Under the pieces are notes generated by a model, which saw nothing but the letters and a program-made list of their open reading frames with translations, had not been told where the DNA came from and made no database searches. Positions 24,762 through 37,424 of a DNA stretch of 64,000 nt are shown in pieces (the first letter of the stretch is position 1; each line of letters opens with the position of its first letter). The DNA is taken from NCBI GenBank assembly GCA_024336345.1, contig JANFOG010000003.1, positions 2,610,501 through 2,674,500 on the forward strand, in the 5' to 3' direction. The position numbers were made by a program, and so were the translations under genes. The stretch is from Mariannaea sp. PMI_226 (Eukaryota > Ascomycota > Sordariomycetes > Hypocreales > Nectriaceae).

Positions 24762-25162
24762 AAAGAGAAGAAGACGTCCACTGTGTGCGCCGCCAACCAG
24801 CGTGCAAAGCAGCTTGCCCCATAGCTTCTTCCCCAAAAAGGACTAGCGGCTGGTCTCCGAAACGGTCTCTTTCTGGCAGTTGGCCAACGGTGATTGGACG
24901 TATTGTGTTCCCTTCTCTGGCCCGGCAGAGACGGTGTGTCCATCGACTCCTGGGCTCCTGGGCTTCCAGCCTCTTCGATTTTCGCCGCCGTCTGGTCTCT
25001 CTATCGTTTTAAGAGGGAAGCGAAAATGGAGAATAGCGAGGCAGTGAGTGAGTGGGAAATTGATATGTAATGCGAACGAATGTTTCACCGTCCCCCATCC
25101 CGTTTTCTTCCTGCCCTTTTCTCTTGATTCTTGACAACCTTTCTTCTTGTAACTTTGTATAT

Positions 25163-25193
25163 CCCCCTCCCCCCCCCCCCCCCCCCCCCCCCC
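25163..25193 (+). repeat. Poly-C tract (C5-T-C25)
   Basis: The longest homopolymer in the window, 414 bp upstream of the ATG at 25607. Its exact length may be a sequencing artefact. Confidence 0.75.
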
Positions 25194-25606
25194 GCGATCC
25201 TACACTGCCAAAGGTACTCTACCTTGCCTTGCCTTTACCTTACCTTACCCTTGTCAACCTTCTGTCATAAACGTTGAGTGAGTGAGAGAGAGAGAGACAG
25301 TGCGGTACTTGTCGCTAGCTGTTGCTGCGGGTCGGGTCTGGCTCTTCATAACATCGCCTTTTATCAGCACACAATAACACATAACTCATAACACTCAGCA
25401 CGCACAAACTCACTCAACTTATTTGACGTACACTTTGTCTCTACCTGTCTGGTTTATCCTGTCTCTTGTCTATTGCTCTCTCTCAAACTTCAGTCCAGGT
25501 TACTTACCTAATCTCGCCAACCCTCTTCTTCGACTGGCATTGCCTTCTTTCACTCTTGTCTCAGTCGGCGCAGCTTCTCTCTTCCCTCCAAGAGAAGAGA
25601 GAGGCC

Positions 25607-28160
25607 ATGAATTCTTTCCTCACCGTCAACAATAACGTCTCCCTGATCAGCATCACTGTTGCTCCGAGCACTTTTCTCTTCTCTGTGCTCATCTGCCTCG
25701 TTTGTCTTGCCTTTTACATTCCCCGCCTTTTCTCATTTGGCCTCCCGAGATTCGGCCTGCCATTGCCGAGCATCTCATCGATCGTGCGTCCGTTCACATC
25801 ATCATCATCTACTGGCGCAGACAACCAGGGCCTCCCATCTGGTCGCATTCATAAGGCCCTTCCGGAAATTCCTTCCAGGCCTACCACCCAGCTCGTCCTA
25901 GAAGACCAGCACCAGTTCGTTATTGCGGGACAAGATATTGCTCTAGCTCGTTACCGCCACCAGCTTCAACAACAGCAATTGCGCAGAGAGCAACGGGAAG
26001 AAGAGAGAAACCTTCAAATCTTACTTGCCGAACAGCAGCACTCGCAGTCGCATTATCGTCAACTACCAACTACTGCTCGCGACGCTCTTGAATACTCCAT
26101 TGAGTCTCTCCCGCCATCACCTTCCACACCGTCCCCTCGTAAATCCCACATCAAGTCAGGCGCCAACAGGTTTGAATCGCCTCATACCCCCGAACACAGC
26201 AAAAGCAAAAAGAAGCACACTCGTAGCAGCGCACGCAATCAGGATGACGACGCCAGATCCCCTCGACGGACTACTGAACGCTTCTTTGCAGGATTTCGAA
26301 CCTCCAGCAAGTCCATTGTTGCGTCGTTCGGCTCTCCAAAACAGCGAGGCGGCGACGACAGAAGCGGACGAGGATCTCGAGGAGTCGGTCTCATCGGTGG
26401 GAGGGTACTCCCCACCGGCGTGGAGGAGACTCGGAAACGGCGATCGGAGTAGTGGTTTCTGGAGAGGCCCTCACGATGTCCTCGCCGTGCTACCCCCGTT
26501 GCGCGAGAGCTCACCTGAGCTTGATGACGACAGCGAGGATGATATCGTTCTTGAGCGGGCAATCCGCACAAGGTTACCGGTGGGCAGCAAGAGCCCCGAT
26601 AAGGGACGGAGCCCGAGCCCAGAAAGGACCGAGGATAGGACCATAGAAGTTACTATGGAAGATCGTAAGACCCCAGCTATGGTACGAGCTACACCGACGA
26701 CAGCGCTGGCGGTAAGAGATATGCCTCCGGACAACTGTGAGCACCTAGTGATTTTCTCGTATTGCGATCCTTCTCTCTGATTGACTCTTCTAGACATCCG
26801 TTTTGCTGTTCGCGCCGAAGTCCAACACCGCACTGAACCTATCGAATCCGTCATCAACTCTTTCCGCTCACACTACACCTCCGTCACCCGCACATGGGCT
26901 TCGACATTCACCACCCTCCTCATCGCCGTATTCTCCCTTTCCGCCTTTAAATCGCTTCTCCAGCCTGCCGCGACTCGCCCCGCCGGCGATCTAGTAAAAG
27001 TCGCCGGCCTAGCTCGTTCTTTTGAGCCCCTCATCTATTACTCCGAACATGCTGTCGCACAGGTTCACGACTTACAAGCGACCAGCGTCGCTGTCTGGGA
27101 CCTCGGCGAGAGCGTGCGCACCAGCGACATGCGCGATGCGCCGAGCATTGTTGCTGACCTGGATGCGCTGAGTGAGACTATGAAGACATTGGCTATTGAG
27201 ATGACCAAGTTCTTTGCCAGAGTAGATGGTGATATTGATGGGTAAGTGCCTAACACATATGCACAATATTTATATAGGTTTCCCTCATCCAACCCTCGCT
27301 CCTTCCCCCTCCTCCTCTTCCTCTCCTTCTTCCTACCCTTTCCTTTTATTCACAACCCAGAATCTCACAAAATCTTCGCCATATCCAGAATCCTCAACGT
27401 CATGGACTGGGCAAAGATGCACCTCCACCGTCTGAACTCCTCCCCTGCTCCCTCCACTCTCTCCTCCGCATACGACAACCTCCACAATCTCCTTTCACAG
27501 GCTCGCGTCCTCGAGGACGCCACCGGCTCGCCTACTCAAATCGGTCGCCTCACCACGCATATCTTTGGCCTGTCCAATCCTCAACGCGAGCAGCGCATGG
27601 TCCAGCTGCTCTTCACTGAGTTCCTTGCCGTCCTTGAGGACTCCATCCAGGCGGAGCTGCAACACTCTGTCACTCTCTTTGCGCTTTTCGAGGCTGTCGA
27701 TTTCCACTTCCTCAACCTTGCGCGAACTGTTGTCCGTGAGTCTTCTGCTCAGCAAGAGCTGCATGACGATCTCCTTGCCAGTCTGTGGACTCGTCTGTTA
27801 GGAACCCGCGCCGCCGAGCTGCGCAAGTTTGAGAAGAACCGCCTTCTTCTCCGCAACGTCCGCGACAAAACCGTTCGCAACAAGGGCATTCTGGTCGAGC
27901 ACAACGGCAAGCTTCTAACCCTCAAAGCCTCCCTCGAGACCCTTCGCAGCAAACTAGTTTCCCCCCTTGTCCGTGGAGTCAACTCCTCCACCTTGACTCT
28001 CGACGACCAAATCCGCGGCATCAGCGACGTGAGCGACTACCTTGGTAGCGTGCGTAAGCAGCAAAAGGGAAAAGTCATGGAGACTCTATTCGCGAGCGTT
28101 CCTGGTCGGAAGTACATGATTGACAACGGCCCTGAAACTATCCGTGGTGACATTTTGTAA
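25607..28160 (+). CDS. Unrecognised two-TM, coiled-coil fungal protein
   Basis: Four exons, 25607-26222, 26308-26736, 26794-27241 and 27389-28160, give 754 aa with consistent phase. Introns are 85, 57 and 147 bp. The first intron (GTAGCA...CCAG) is the least certain; it was chosen because it alone joins the two clearly coding frames with a plausible donor. A hydrophobic segment at about residues 14-38 (SITVAPSTFLFSVLICLVCL) looks like a TM or signal anchor. A Gln/Arg-rich coiled coil follows, then a Ser/Pro/acidic region. A second hydrophobic stretch (FTTLLIAVFSLSAFKSLL) lies early in exon 3. The last ~250 residues are helical with heptad-like leucines (AELRKFEKNRLLLRNVRDK). No family recognised. 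It is probably a membrane-anchored protein with a large helical cytoplasmic or lumenal part. Confidence 0.72.
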
Positions 28161-29096
28161 AGAAACGTGGGGGGGGAACCAAATACTCCCCCGGAAGGGG
28201 AAGGGGAAGGCAGATATGGGAGAGGACCAAGTTCTTTCCTGCTATAAGATGCCATATCGAGAAAGGAGGGAGGGAATGAATCGCCGGGAATTGTTTCACG
28301 TGGCTATCCATGTATTCAAGGGTTCGTATATATGTGGTACGAAGTGGCGTTGGCTAGACAAATGGTCGGAGGTCTGCCTGCGCAAGGCATTGATTTTAAT
28401 ATTTCAGGTTACACTCTACGGCGTTACGATTTACTGGGGATTGTTCTTGTATGTATTTGGATGGTTAGGGTATCTTGGTAACCAGAGTAGGTAGGTAGGT
28501 AGGACAAGGTAGCCAGTCAGCGAGGGATGGCATTTCAGGTAGCAGGTTTCATCCCTGATAGAAAATCAAACCTCTTTTTTTTCATTTCATCGACTTCTTG
28601 AACAGTTCATGTCACATCAAAGAATATAGAGGATCAGATTATTAAAAGTTTAAAACATTTCTCTTCATTAGACATCCGTCCGCGTAAAACCTCTGTGTTG
28701 ATCATGCCTGTAAACGAAGACCTTCGGTGGGGGTATAGGCCAACAGGCAGAGTATCAGAAAACCTTCAACGCCGTCCTGGTGGATTCTCTCAATCATATC
28801 CCGCCGCAGCCATCGATCGAAAAACGACCGCCCGCGTCAAATAAATACCAGCCACCGTAAAAACCCCCTTAAACTTTTTTGTTTCTCCCTTCCTGAGAAG
28901 AAATAGCAACCGAGTCTATCTGTACATAAAGCACCACTCCAATCAGTGGCGCGAAGTAGCAAATGATGTTGCCTAACCGATATCATAACCGCCATCGAGG
29001 CGTACGTTGCTCCAGGATGAGGATTCCATCAGTCGTATAACCATTACAAAGGAAATTTGTGGCCTAGAGAAACCAAAACCAAGCCTAGGCTTTAAC
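28161..29096. other. Convergent 3' spacer before PAB1
   Basis: The two genes point toward each other, so this holds both 3' ends. It includes a GTAG tetranucleotide run (28488-28503). No gene supported. Confidence 0.5.
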
Positions 29097-31419
29097 TTAA
29101 GCCTTGGTCTCTTCCTCCTTCTTGGTCTCAGCCTCGCCACCCTGGGCCTTAACATACTCGTCGTAAACAGCAAGAGCCTCGTCGACCTTAGCCTTGAGAG
29201 CACCGTCATCCTCAATACTGTGGGGGAAATGTTAGAATTTCTTTTTCAATCTCGAAGCTATACGAATAAGGTTTCACTTACAGGCTGACAAGCTCAGCGT
29301 TGTCCATCTCCAAAAGCATACCGGTAATCTTGCCAGCAAGTTCCGAGTTGATGGCCTGAATCTTGGGGAAGATCATCTCTCCGAGAATCTGCTTCTGCTG
29401 AGCAGGAGCGGCAGAAGCAAGCTGAGACTGGAGCATGCTGGCGGGGCTAGCACCTTCAGCGCCACGGGGCTGGTTGGCGTTACCGTTACGGCCAGCGTTG
29501 GGGCCGCCACGACCAGCACCTTGCTGTCGGTTGTTGGGAGGGAATCCAGGCATGGCACCCTGGCCAGCCATGGGAGGAACACCAGGCATGCCCTGAGGAC
29601 CACCACGACCACCCTGAGGAGCGCCACGACCTCCAGCAAGAGCGGCCTGCTGGGCCTGCTGCATAGCGGCCATGAACTGGGGGGTACCGGGCTGGCCGTA
29701 CTGGGGAGGGAACTGGCCGGGCATACCGTACATGTTAGGGGGGATCTGCTGGGGGATGGCACCTCGGCCGCCCTGCTGAGGGTAACCGGGGAACTGGCCA
29801 GGACGACCGCCTGGGACGTTAGGCATACCCATACCGGGGTTGGGGAAGGGCATGCCGCGGCCACCCTGAGGCAGGAAGCCGGGCTGCTGGCCAGGGGCAT
29901 AAAAGACCGGAGGCTGCATGTACTGCTGGGGCATACCGGCAGCAGCAGCGGCCTGCTGCATGCGCAGCTGGTTGCGAGCCTGGATACTAGCTTCAAGCTG
30001 GCTCTTGCGAACATCCTTTCGCTGGGCCAGAGCGACGTAGAGGGGCTTGTTGTTAACCATGCGCTGGTTCATCTCAGCAACAGCCTTGGTGGCATCGTCG
30101 GGGTTGCTAAAGCAGACGAAGCCAAAGCCCTTGCTCTTACCGAGCTTCTTATCCGTCTTCTTCTCACCCTTCTCAGCATCCTCCTCAGTCTCAGCAGGCG
30201 GCGTCTCGGGCTCTGCAGTCTCATCCTGCTCCTTGTTCTCCTTGTCCTTGTCCGACTCCTCCTTGTCCTCATCGGACTCGCCAGGAGTGTCACGCATCAC
30301 CTTGGCGGAAGTGATAGGACCAAACTCAGCGAACATTTGACGGAGTTTCTCATCATCAACATCATCATCCAGGTTCTTGATGTAAAGGTTGACGCCCTGG
30401 TACTTGTTGGCCTTCTCCAGACGAGCAGCCTCGTAGGACTTGCGGAGTTCTTCCTCACGCTCATGCTTCTTCTGGGCACGGCCAACGTACAGGTCCTGGC
30501 CACGGAAATCGTTTCCATTGAGCTCATCAACGGCTCTGGAAGCGCTGGTGTGGGTGGTGAAGTTAACAAAGCCAAAGCCTCGGGCCTTGCCCTCCTGGTC
30601 GCGAGCGAGAGAAGAAGAGGTCACATCGCCGAATTTCTCAAACAGCTCACGGAACTCGTCCTCAGTGACGTCAGGGTTGATGTTCTTGACGTAGACGTTG
30701 GTGAAGTTGGCCTTCATCTCCTCAAACTTGCTCTGGCGGTCCTTCTTGGCAATGTGGTGACCGACGTAGACCTTCTTCTCGTTGAGAAGCATGCCGTTGA
30801 CGTGCTTGATAGCCTGGGCAGCAGCCTCATCGGTTTCATAATGAACGAATCCGTATCCCTTGGAGTTACCGTTCTCATCCTGTGCAACCTTGCAGCTCAA
30901 AATGTTACCAAAGGCGGCAAAGGTATCGTGAAGGGCCTTGTTATCGATAGCGGGGTCCAGGTTCTTGATGAAGACGTTGCCCTGGCCGTTCTTGCGGAGG
31001 GCAGGGTCACGCTGGGACCACATAATGCGGCAGGGCTTGCCCTTGATGAGGGTGTAGTTGAGTTCCTCAAGAGCCTTCTCGCCATCAGAGGTGGAGTTGT
31101 AGTTGACGTAGGCATAACCGAGGGAGCGGCGAGTAACGGCATCACGGCAGACACGGATAGAGGCAACAGCACCAATCTGAGAGAAGAGCTCAAAGAGCAT
31201 AGCCTCGGTGACGGAAGGGTCGAGCTCACCGACGTAGAGAGAGGCCGAGTTCTGAGGATGAGGGGCAGCGGAGCTGGGAGTGGCACCGGTCTCATCAGAG
31301 GCGCCAGCGACAGCAGTGTCAATGGCAGGAGCCTTGGCATCGCCACTGCCGTTGAGAGAAGCGTTGCTAAGGTCATTGGCGAGCTGATCAACAGCGCCGG
31401 AGGTGGGGTTGGAGGCCAT
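29097..31419 (-). CDS. PAB1: Poly(A)-binding protein
   Basis: Exon 1 31419-29282, intron 29281-29218 (GTAAGT...CAG, 64 bp), exon 2 29217-29097; 752 aa. It binds poly(A) tails in the cytoplasm and links them to eIF4G and deadenylases. Four RRMs are visible: about 60-136, 148-225, 241-318 and 344-467, with RNP1 sequences GYAYVNY, GYGFVHY, GFGFVNF and GFGFVCF. RRM4 carries an acidic Lys/Glu/Asp insert of about 48 residues (379-427) between its RNP2 and RNP1 halves. A Pro/Gly/Gln/Met-rich linker follows. The C-terminal PABC (MLLE) domain ends in exon 2, with the intron inside it at AELVSL|IEDD. Strong codon bias marks it as highly expressed, and creates a long antisense frame that should be ignored. 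Confidence 0.97.
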
Positions 31420-33796
31420 TGTGTTGTTGGGGGATCGAGCTAACGATGAACCTGTCGATGGGGCACTGGATCAGTGGCGATCATTTAAAACGAACAAAAA
31501 AAAAAAAGACATGGAGGTGACCTAAATAGCAGATAAGGCAGTCTGCTATAGGACAAAGGGCAACAAGTATGATTTGTGGTCGTGGTTGAAGGTGTGATAC
31601 TTGCGAGGTGAGGAATAGGGCAGGGCAACAGCCAGAGGAGAACGAACCTTTCAAAAAGATGGCGGATGAGGTTCGCGGGGTCGTAGAACCTGAGCGAACA
31701 AAGACGGGCAGCAAACAAAGAATCGCGGCCTCGACGAGTTAGGGATATTTGAGCAGTCGAAAACGAGCTGTCTCAAAGAAGAAGTTGAAGATGATAGTCG
31801 ACGAAGGGTATATGTCGCTCGGGCGGTGTCGCGAGAGAGACAAGGAGGGACGTCGGTCGGGGGAGGGGTGAAAGTGGGTGGGTAAGAGGTGAGGGTTGGT
31901 TTTTGGGGGTTTTTCAAGTTTTTTTTGTGATTTTGTTGGATTGGAAAGAAGTGAGTAGAAACAGAGACTTAGTACGAAGACCGTACCTCTGAACTGGCTC
32001 GACTTATATGGGTTTGGGGGATGATTTAATAAAGGTTGGTGTTGCGGTTGAGGGAGGGAAAAAGAGAAATTTCGTCGACTTGGAGTGATATTTTTTTTTT
32101 TTACTTGAGCCAGACCATGCAGTGGAGGGCCCGCTGTGAATGGCCGGTTATTTTAGTGGAGTGACCATGCTTGGCGTGTCAGTGTCACAGCCAGGGCCCG
32201 CACTGTGACACGAGGGAAGAAAGCCACAGCGGTCGCCCTTGAGGCGAACCATCTTGCTTGAGTTGGCATGTAAGATGGGGGTCGTTCGTCGGTGGACGCC
32301 GAGAAGAAGTCTTCTTTTTGTGGGAATGTTAACAAGAATTTAGCCAAATGGTTCGAGTACTAACAGTGTGAGGCGCAAATTCTACACCACACCGATAGCC
32401 CGCGTCCACATTTGCCTCTGATGGCCATCTGGCTAGTGGCCACGATACTTTGCGGCCCACCCATGGCCCCTCCCCCCCCTCCAAATTTTGCCCACAAACT
32501 CGACTTTGCTGTGAACAAAACTATGGGCAAACATTGAAACATGCGACCATCATAGCGGCTTTACTTCTCCAGCCGTTTTTTTTTCCCCTGATAAGAGGCT
32601 TGGGGAGTCCCCTCCTCAGGCTAATATCCGGCTACCAAACTCCTCAGTCTCAATTCCTAACGCTGTTGCGCACCGTTTTTGTGGTTCATGCCAAAGCCCG
32701 CTTTCTTGAACAATTGATAGTATGACCAAACCTGTGTGGGTGGACCAAGGAGATACTTAGCTACGATACAGTACAGATGTACCTCACATCCACCTTCTTG
32801 GGCATAATAAACACCTTCCTCGAGAAAGGAAATCATGCATATGACGACATTCAAAAACATTTGAGATTAGCAAGGGCTTCATGGAGCATCTCCTGTGCCT
32901 CCTAGGCTGGATAACTCTTCTAATCGCTGTATCATCAAGGCGATTGACCCCTTCTCCTGTATGCGTTGAGGGTCAATCCGGCTCTGCCGCTTCTCGACAG
33001 GCAGGTAGGTAGTAGGCAGTATATCGACGCAGCCTCTTGAAATGCGGGTGCGCCGAGGGCACTGGCCTTTTTCGATGAGGAGCGGTGGTACAGTGTTACG
33101 CCTCAATGTCTCGTACTGTTAAGGCGCTCGCTCCTTCTTCTTCAGGGTCTCCAAATCTCCTTGACGCACTGACCACTTCCGGCATGGGCATTCGATGCAA
33201 TTACCGCCCAACACCGCCAAAGGTAGGTAGAGAGGCAGGTACCTTAGACCTACCGATCTTAGGTTGTGTACTTACCTTACTGCGTCGTCCTGTGCATACG
33301 TGCATACGGAGCAGACCTAGTCCTTCGACACCGACCTACGGTTAGGTACCTAGGTACCTTAGGTTGCTTGCTTGAGCACAGGCGCGTTCTGCGCAATGCT
33401 CTTGGGGGCGAGGGTAGGACAAATGGAATACGTACTCTGCTATACGTACCAAACGCATATTGATCTTGTGCGCTTTCACTTCTACACCCCTGCCTGCCCG
33501 GGAACCGTGGAGATTCCTTATCTTATCAGCGCCCACCTCCCACTTCGTTCGTTCCATGCAATCACGAGTGGGCGGTTGAGTGACCTCACCTCTCCATCCC
33601 CACTACCTTAACTAACCGACGACGGCATTGGACGAATAGCATCCTGCCGCACCGGCCTCATCGCTGACTGATCTCCAACCTGAATCTTCTAGAATACGCA
33701 CCACCGTCGATGTTCGACTGGTTTGTGGCATAATTATTATGCCTTTTGTTACCTTGTGTCCCCTTTCTTAGTATTGTAATCTCGCAAGCGGTCATC
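31420..33796. other. Divergent promoter region of PAB1 and the HECT ligase
   Basis: Holds the leaders of both flanking genes. In the PAB1 sense it carries A8 (31926-31919) and A12 (32102-32091) tracts. Four AGGTAC-containing stretches sit on the HECT side, including AGGTACCT at 33237-33244, 33344-33351 and 33352-33359. No gene supported. Confidence 0.5.
33344..33359. repeat. Tandem palindrome AGGTACCT x2
   Basis: Two directly abutting copies of the palindrome AGGTACCT, within T-TAGGTACCTAGGTACCTTA. Further single copies at 8867, 16135, 22963 and 33237 are all in spacers. Confidence 0.8.
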
Positions 33797-36700
33797 ATGT
33801 TCTCTACCTTCACTGGTAACTCCAGGCGACCACGCAACGTCAACCTCAGTGGCCAGGCCGGCAACCCCTTTGCCAACACATCATGGACTCCCTCCGCTGT
33901 ATCAAACGCCACAAAGACCGTTTCGAACGCACAAGCCGACCGCGAGAAGCGGCATATTGAACGGCAGCGACTAAAGGCTGCGGGCAAGATCCAACGAACG
34001 TGGAGAGGTCACAGAGCGAGGACAAAGCTCCACGAATCTCAACGACTCACCTTTGACGAGCTATACACATCGATCTCCACCCTCCCGTATTCTCAACGAC
34101 TTCCCCAAGCTTTCAAGTTGATTCTATCTTTTTTCACACGCCGAAGAAAGGATGACATTCAGAGACTTGCTACCTATGCACACGATACCGACTCAGCCGA
34201 GCTATCTAGCATAGCTCCTCCACACGTCCATCATTCGCGAATCCAACGACTTGTCCGACTATTGATAGAAGCAGTAGACAGCATTGTCTCAGATAAGTCC
34301 GTATCATCTATATATATATATATATATACATGGATGGCGAGGCGACTGCCACCGCTAATCCTTTTTTTTATTATAATTCTCGCTAACTGCCAGTTACAGA
34401 GATGCTGCCGCCGATACCCAAGTCTTATTGAAGCTCATCATTCGAATAGCATCCGACTCTCCTGAAGCCATACTACCATCGATCGAAAAGTATTATAATG
34501 TCCTTGCAAGGTTGTGTGAAAAGCAGGACGCGCCGGCGGAGCTACAGAACTTCCTTCTTAAGGCACTCGCCACTCCTTTAAATGCCAACTCTCAAGATGG
34601 TATATCATGCACCGAACTCAGCCGCTTAAGCTTTTATAATGCTGACGAGGTTTATACAGGATTGAAAGTATACCATGCATTCGCTTTCTCCTTTCTAACT
34701 AACGGGCCAATTCCTCTATTTGAAGAGCACATCCAACACTTCTCAAAAGTGGTTGTAGCACCTAAGCTAGCACAAGTCATTGTGGATGAACTTTCGTCAA
34801 CTTCGGTGAATCGGAAACCTCGAGATAGCCTACTGTGGTTACTTGCCCATTATATCGATTTAGGCAGTCTCAGCTCAGATGCAGCCCACCGATTCAATTA
34901 CCTCGAAACTCTCTATACGCAGCTTGCAATCCTCTCTCCGGAAATCAGCGTCCGCATGAGCATCAAGTCGTCTATCGATTCAGCCGACCCTGAGAGCTCA
35001 CCAGATGAGAGTCTACTGCAGCCTATGCACCCCTATATTTCAACTCGACTATTATCACTAGTCGAAACGGACGGCATTTCAAAACTGTTACGGGACTTTT
35101 CAACCAACTTAGCTTCGTCATCAAGTCAGGAATTTTATGGTACCAGCCTTTTAGCCGGTCACATTCTAACATTGCTTCAATGTTTTCCAGGAAGTGGTGA
35201 CGACATCCGGATGCGACTCTTCCTCGAAGAAATACCTGTTCCATCCGGAAATGTCCCCACGGTCAAGTTTCTCTGGCAAATCATGAAGGAGACTGCAATA
35301 TTCAACAAGTTGAGAACAGAATCGGAACGCCCCATCGAAGTACTCCGCAGGTACTTGCGTTCTGGTTCGGATTCTTCAAAGAACATGACAGAAGAGCAGG
35401 AGTGGCGCGTCATTCTGCTCTTCCTAGATCTTTACATCTTTATACTCCGTCTGAGCGACGATGAGGATTTCTTCAGTGGAATCCACCCTCAAATTCTTCA
35501 AACGAACCCATCTACCTCTCGCATTCGCGCCTGCAGTCTATCACTTGCCGATATAGAGATCCTGACCATCTTCCTTAAAAATACAGCCTTCACCCTTCAT
35601 TACAAATCCCAAGCGCTTTTCCAATCACCCGAATTTCTTGAAGCCGCGAGCAGGTCCCGGATTGATACCTACTTTGGATCTGCTAGCACAACTAACCAAA
35701 CACAAAGCGCTGCAACGTCAAGCCCCACTACGAGACTAGATCTAGTCAGTCTTCGGGGTATATTGACAGTAGCCATGACGATGCTCTATGAGAGGGATTC
35801 TCGAAAACAATTCCTGCCGATGAACCACTGGCTCATGACTGATAAGCTTGATAAAGAAGACTTCATTAGCGCCGTTATTGCAGAAGAACAGCGACAAAAC
35901 GAAGAAGACGAGGACAACAGTGACGAGGACGCCGAGTCTGATATCGAACACGATCTGGTTTCCAACAGCAATTTCTACTCTACCATGGCTGGACAAAGAC
36001 TCTCCCGGCACGCAAGGTTAGAGAGATTGAAAGCTCAGCAACTTCGGTTGCAACGCGAGCGACGGTTGGCGGAGCTGGGCCCCAAGCTAGAGATTCTCAA
36101 GCACATGCCCTTTGTGGTTCCTTTTGACACTCGAGTAATGATATTCCGTCAGTTCGTTGAACTTGATCGGGCCCGCAGAGATGGAACTATTAACATGACT
36201 GATCCTTTTCACCACCCATTCGCACGGCACCACGCCCGAATTCGACGACAACGACTGTTCGATGATGCCTACGCAAACTTTTATGAGATAGGGGACGGGC
36301 TCAAAGATCACATCCAAATCACGTTTGTCGATCAATTTGGCGCCCCAGAAGCTGGCATCGATGGTGGTGGCGTCACCAAAGAATTTCTTATTAGCGTAGC
36401 TTCTGAAGCCTTTGGCGATGAATCCAATGGTCTGGGAATGTTCACTTCGAATAAGGAAGGCCTTCTATACCCCGATCCAACGGCTGTTGATGCACTACGC
36501 GAAGCCTTACGTGCAGAGGGTGTGAGAGAGTCGGATCCCGAGTGGAAGGATCACATGGCCACGCTTCTCAAGCGCTTTGAGTTCCTAGGAAGAATTGTCG
36601 GCAAATGTATGTACGAAGGAATTCTTGTAGATCTCGCATTTGCAAGATTTTTTCTCCTAAAATGGCCATCATCTGGCGCCAATGATGAGACCAGCTACAA

Positions 36701-37424
36701 GGGCAGTATCAACGACCTCCGCGACATGGATGAGGAATTGTACAAGGGCATGCTCGGGCTGAAAAACTACTCTGGAGACATTTCCGATCTCGGCATCGAC
36801 TTTACAGTTACGGACCAGATCTCAAGGCCGGGAGACCCGGTGAAGACAGTTACGCGGAAACTCATCTCCAACGGCGATCAGACATATGTCACCAACGACA
36901 ACCGACTTCTGTATATCTCTTACATCGCTCGCCACCGTCTTGTCGTCCAGCCATCGCTCCAGACAACTGCCTTCCTCCGCGGCCTCCGCGCCATCATCCG
37001 CCCATCATGGCTCTCCATGTTTAACCAGTCGGAGCTCCAACGGCTCGTTGGTGGCGACTCATCCGAGATCGACATTGAGGACCTCCGTCGCAACACTATT
37101 TACAGCGGCCTTTACGAAATTGGGGACGACGGTCAAGAGCATGACACCATCAAGCTTTTCTGGAAGGTCATGGGGGGCTTCACTGATGAGCAGCGACGTA
37201 AGGTTCTCAAATACGTCAGCTCAACACCGCGCGCACCTTTGTTAGGCTTCTCCCAGCTCAGACCCAAATTCAGCATCCGCGACGGCGGGACAGACGAGGA
37301 CAGACTACCAAGCACCAGTACTTGCGTCAACCTGCTAAAACTGCCGAGATATACGACTGAGAAAACGCTACGGGAGAAGTTGATATACGCCATTACTTCA
37401 AACGCAGGCTTTGACCTAAGCTAA
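33797..37424 (+). CDS. HUL5: HECT E3/E4 ubiquitin ligase, Hul5/UBE3C type
   Basis: Exon 1 33797-34296, intron 34297-34399 (GTCCGT donor, GCTAAC branch, CAG; contains a TA repeat), exon 2 34400-37424; 1174 aa. An IQ motif (KIQRTWRGHRART, about residues 63-77) followed by a long helical region and a C-terminal HECT domain (about 800-1174) is the architecture of yeast Hul5 and human UBE3B/UBE3C. These extend ubiquitin chains at the proteasome and help clear misfolded proteins. The catalytic cysteine is in STSTCVNLLKLP (C1142), 32 residues before the end. Other HECT landmarks: IDGGGVTKEFL and GRIVGKCMYEGILVD. An acidic stretch (EEDEDNSDEDAESD) lies mid-protein. The donor is weak but is the only GTNNGT in the right phase. 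Confidence 0.92.
34308..34327 (+). repeat. (TA)n microsatellite in the HECT gene intron
   Basis: About nine TA dinucleotides inside the 103-bp intron, between the donor and the branch site. Length polymorphism is likely. Confidence 0.8.

Larger units (their letters stand above)
22746..25606. other. Spacer upstream of the two-TM protein gene
   Basis: No gene supported. Contains one AGGTACCT palindrome (22963-22970), a G15 run (24740-24754), a C25 run (25169-25193), CTTACC/CCTTGCC repeats (25220-25250) and GA repeats (25279-25298). The 400 bp before the ATG are pyrimidine-rich, consistent with a leader. Confidence 0.5.

Noticed and set aside
26223..26291. Acceptor TTTGCAG at 26291 for intron 1 of the two-TM gene
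   Set aside because: It looks good but the phase is wrong with any nearby donor; the acceptor at 26307 restores the frame.
29521..31443. 640-codon open frame on the strand opposite PAB1
   Set aside because: It is an antisense shadow created by strong codon bias of PAB1, whose four RRMs and PABC domain are unmistakable; the antisense protein has no domain.
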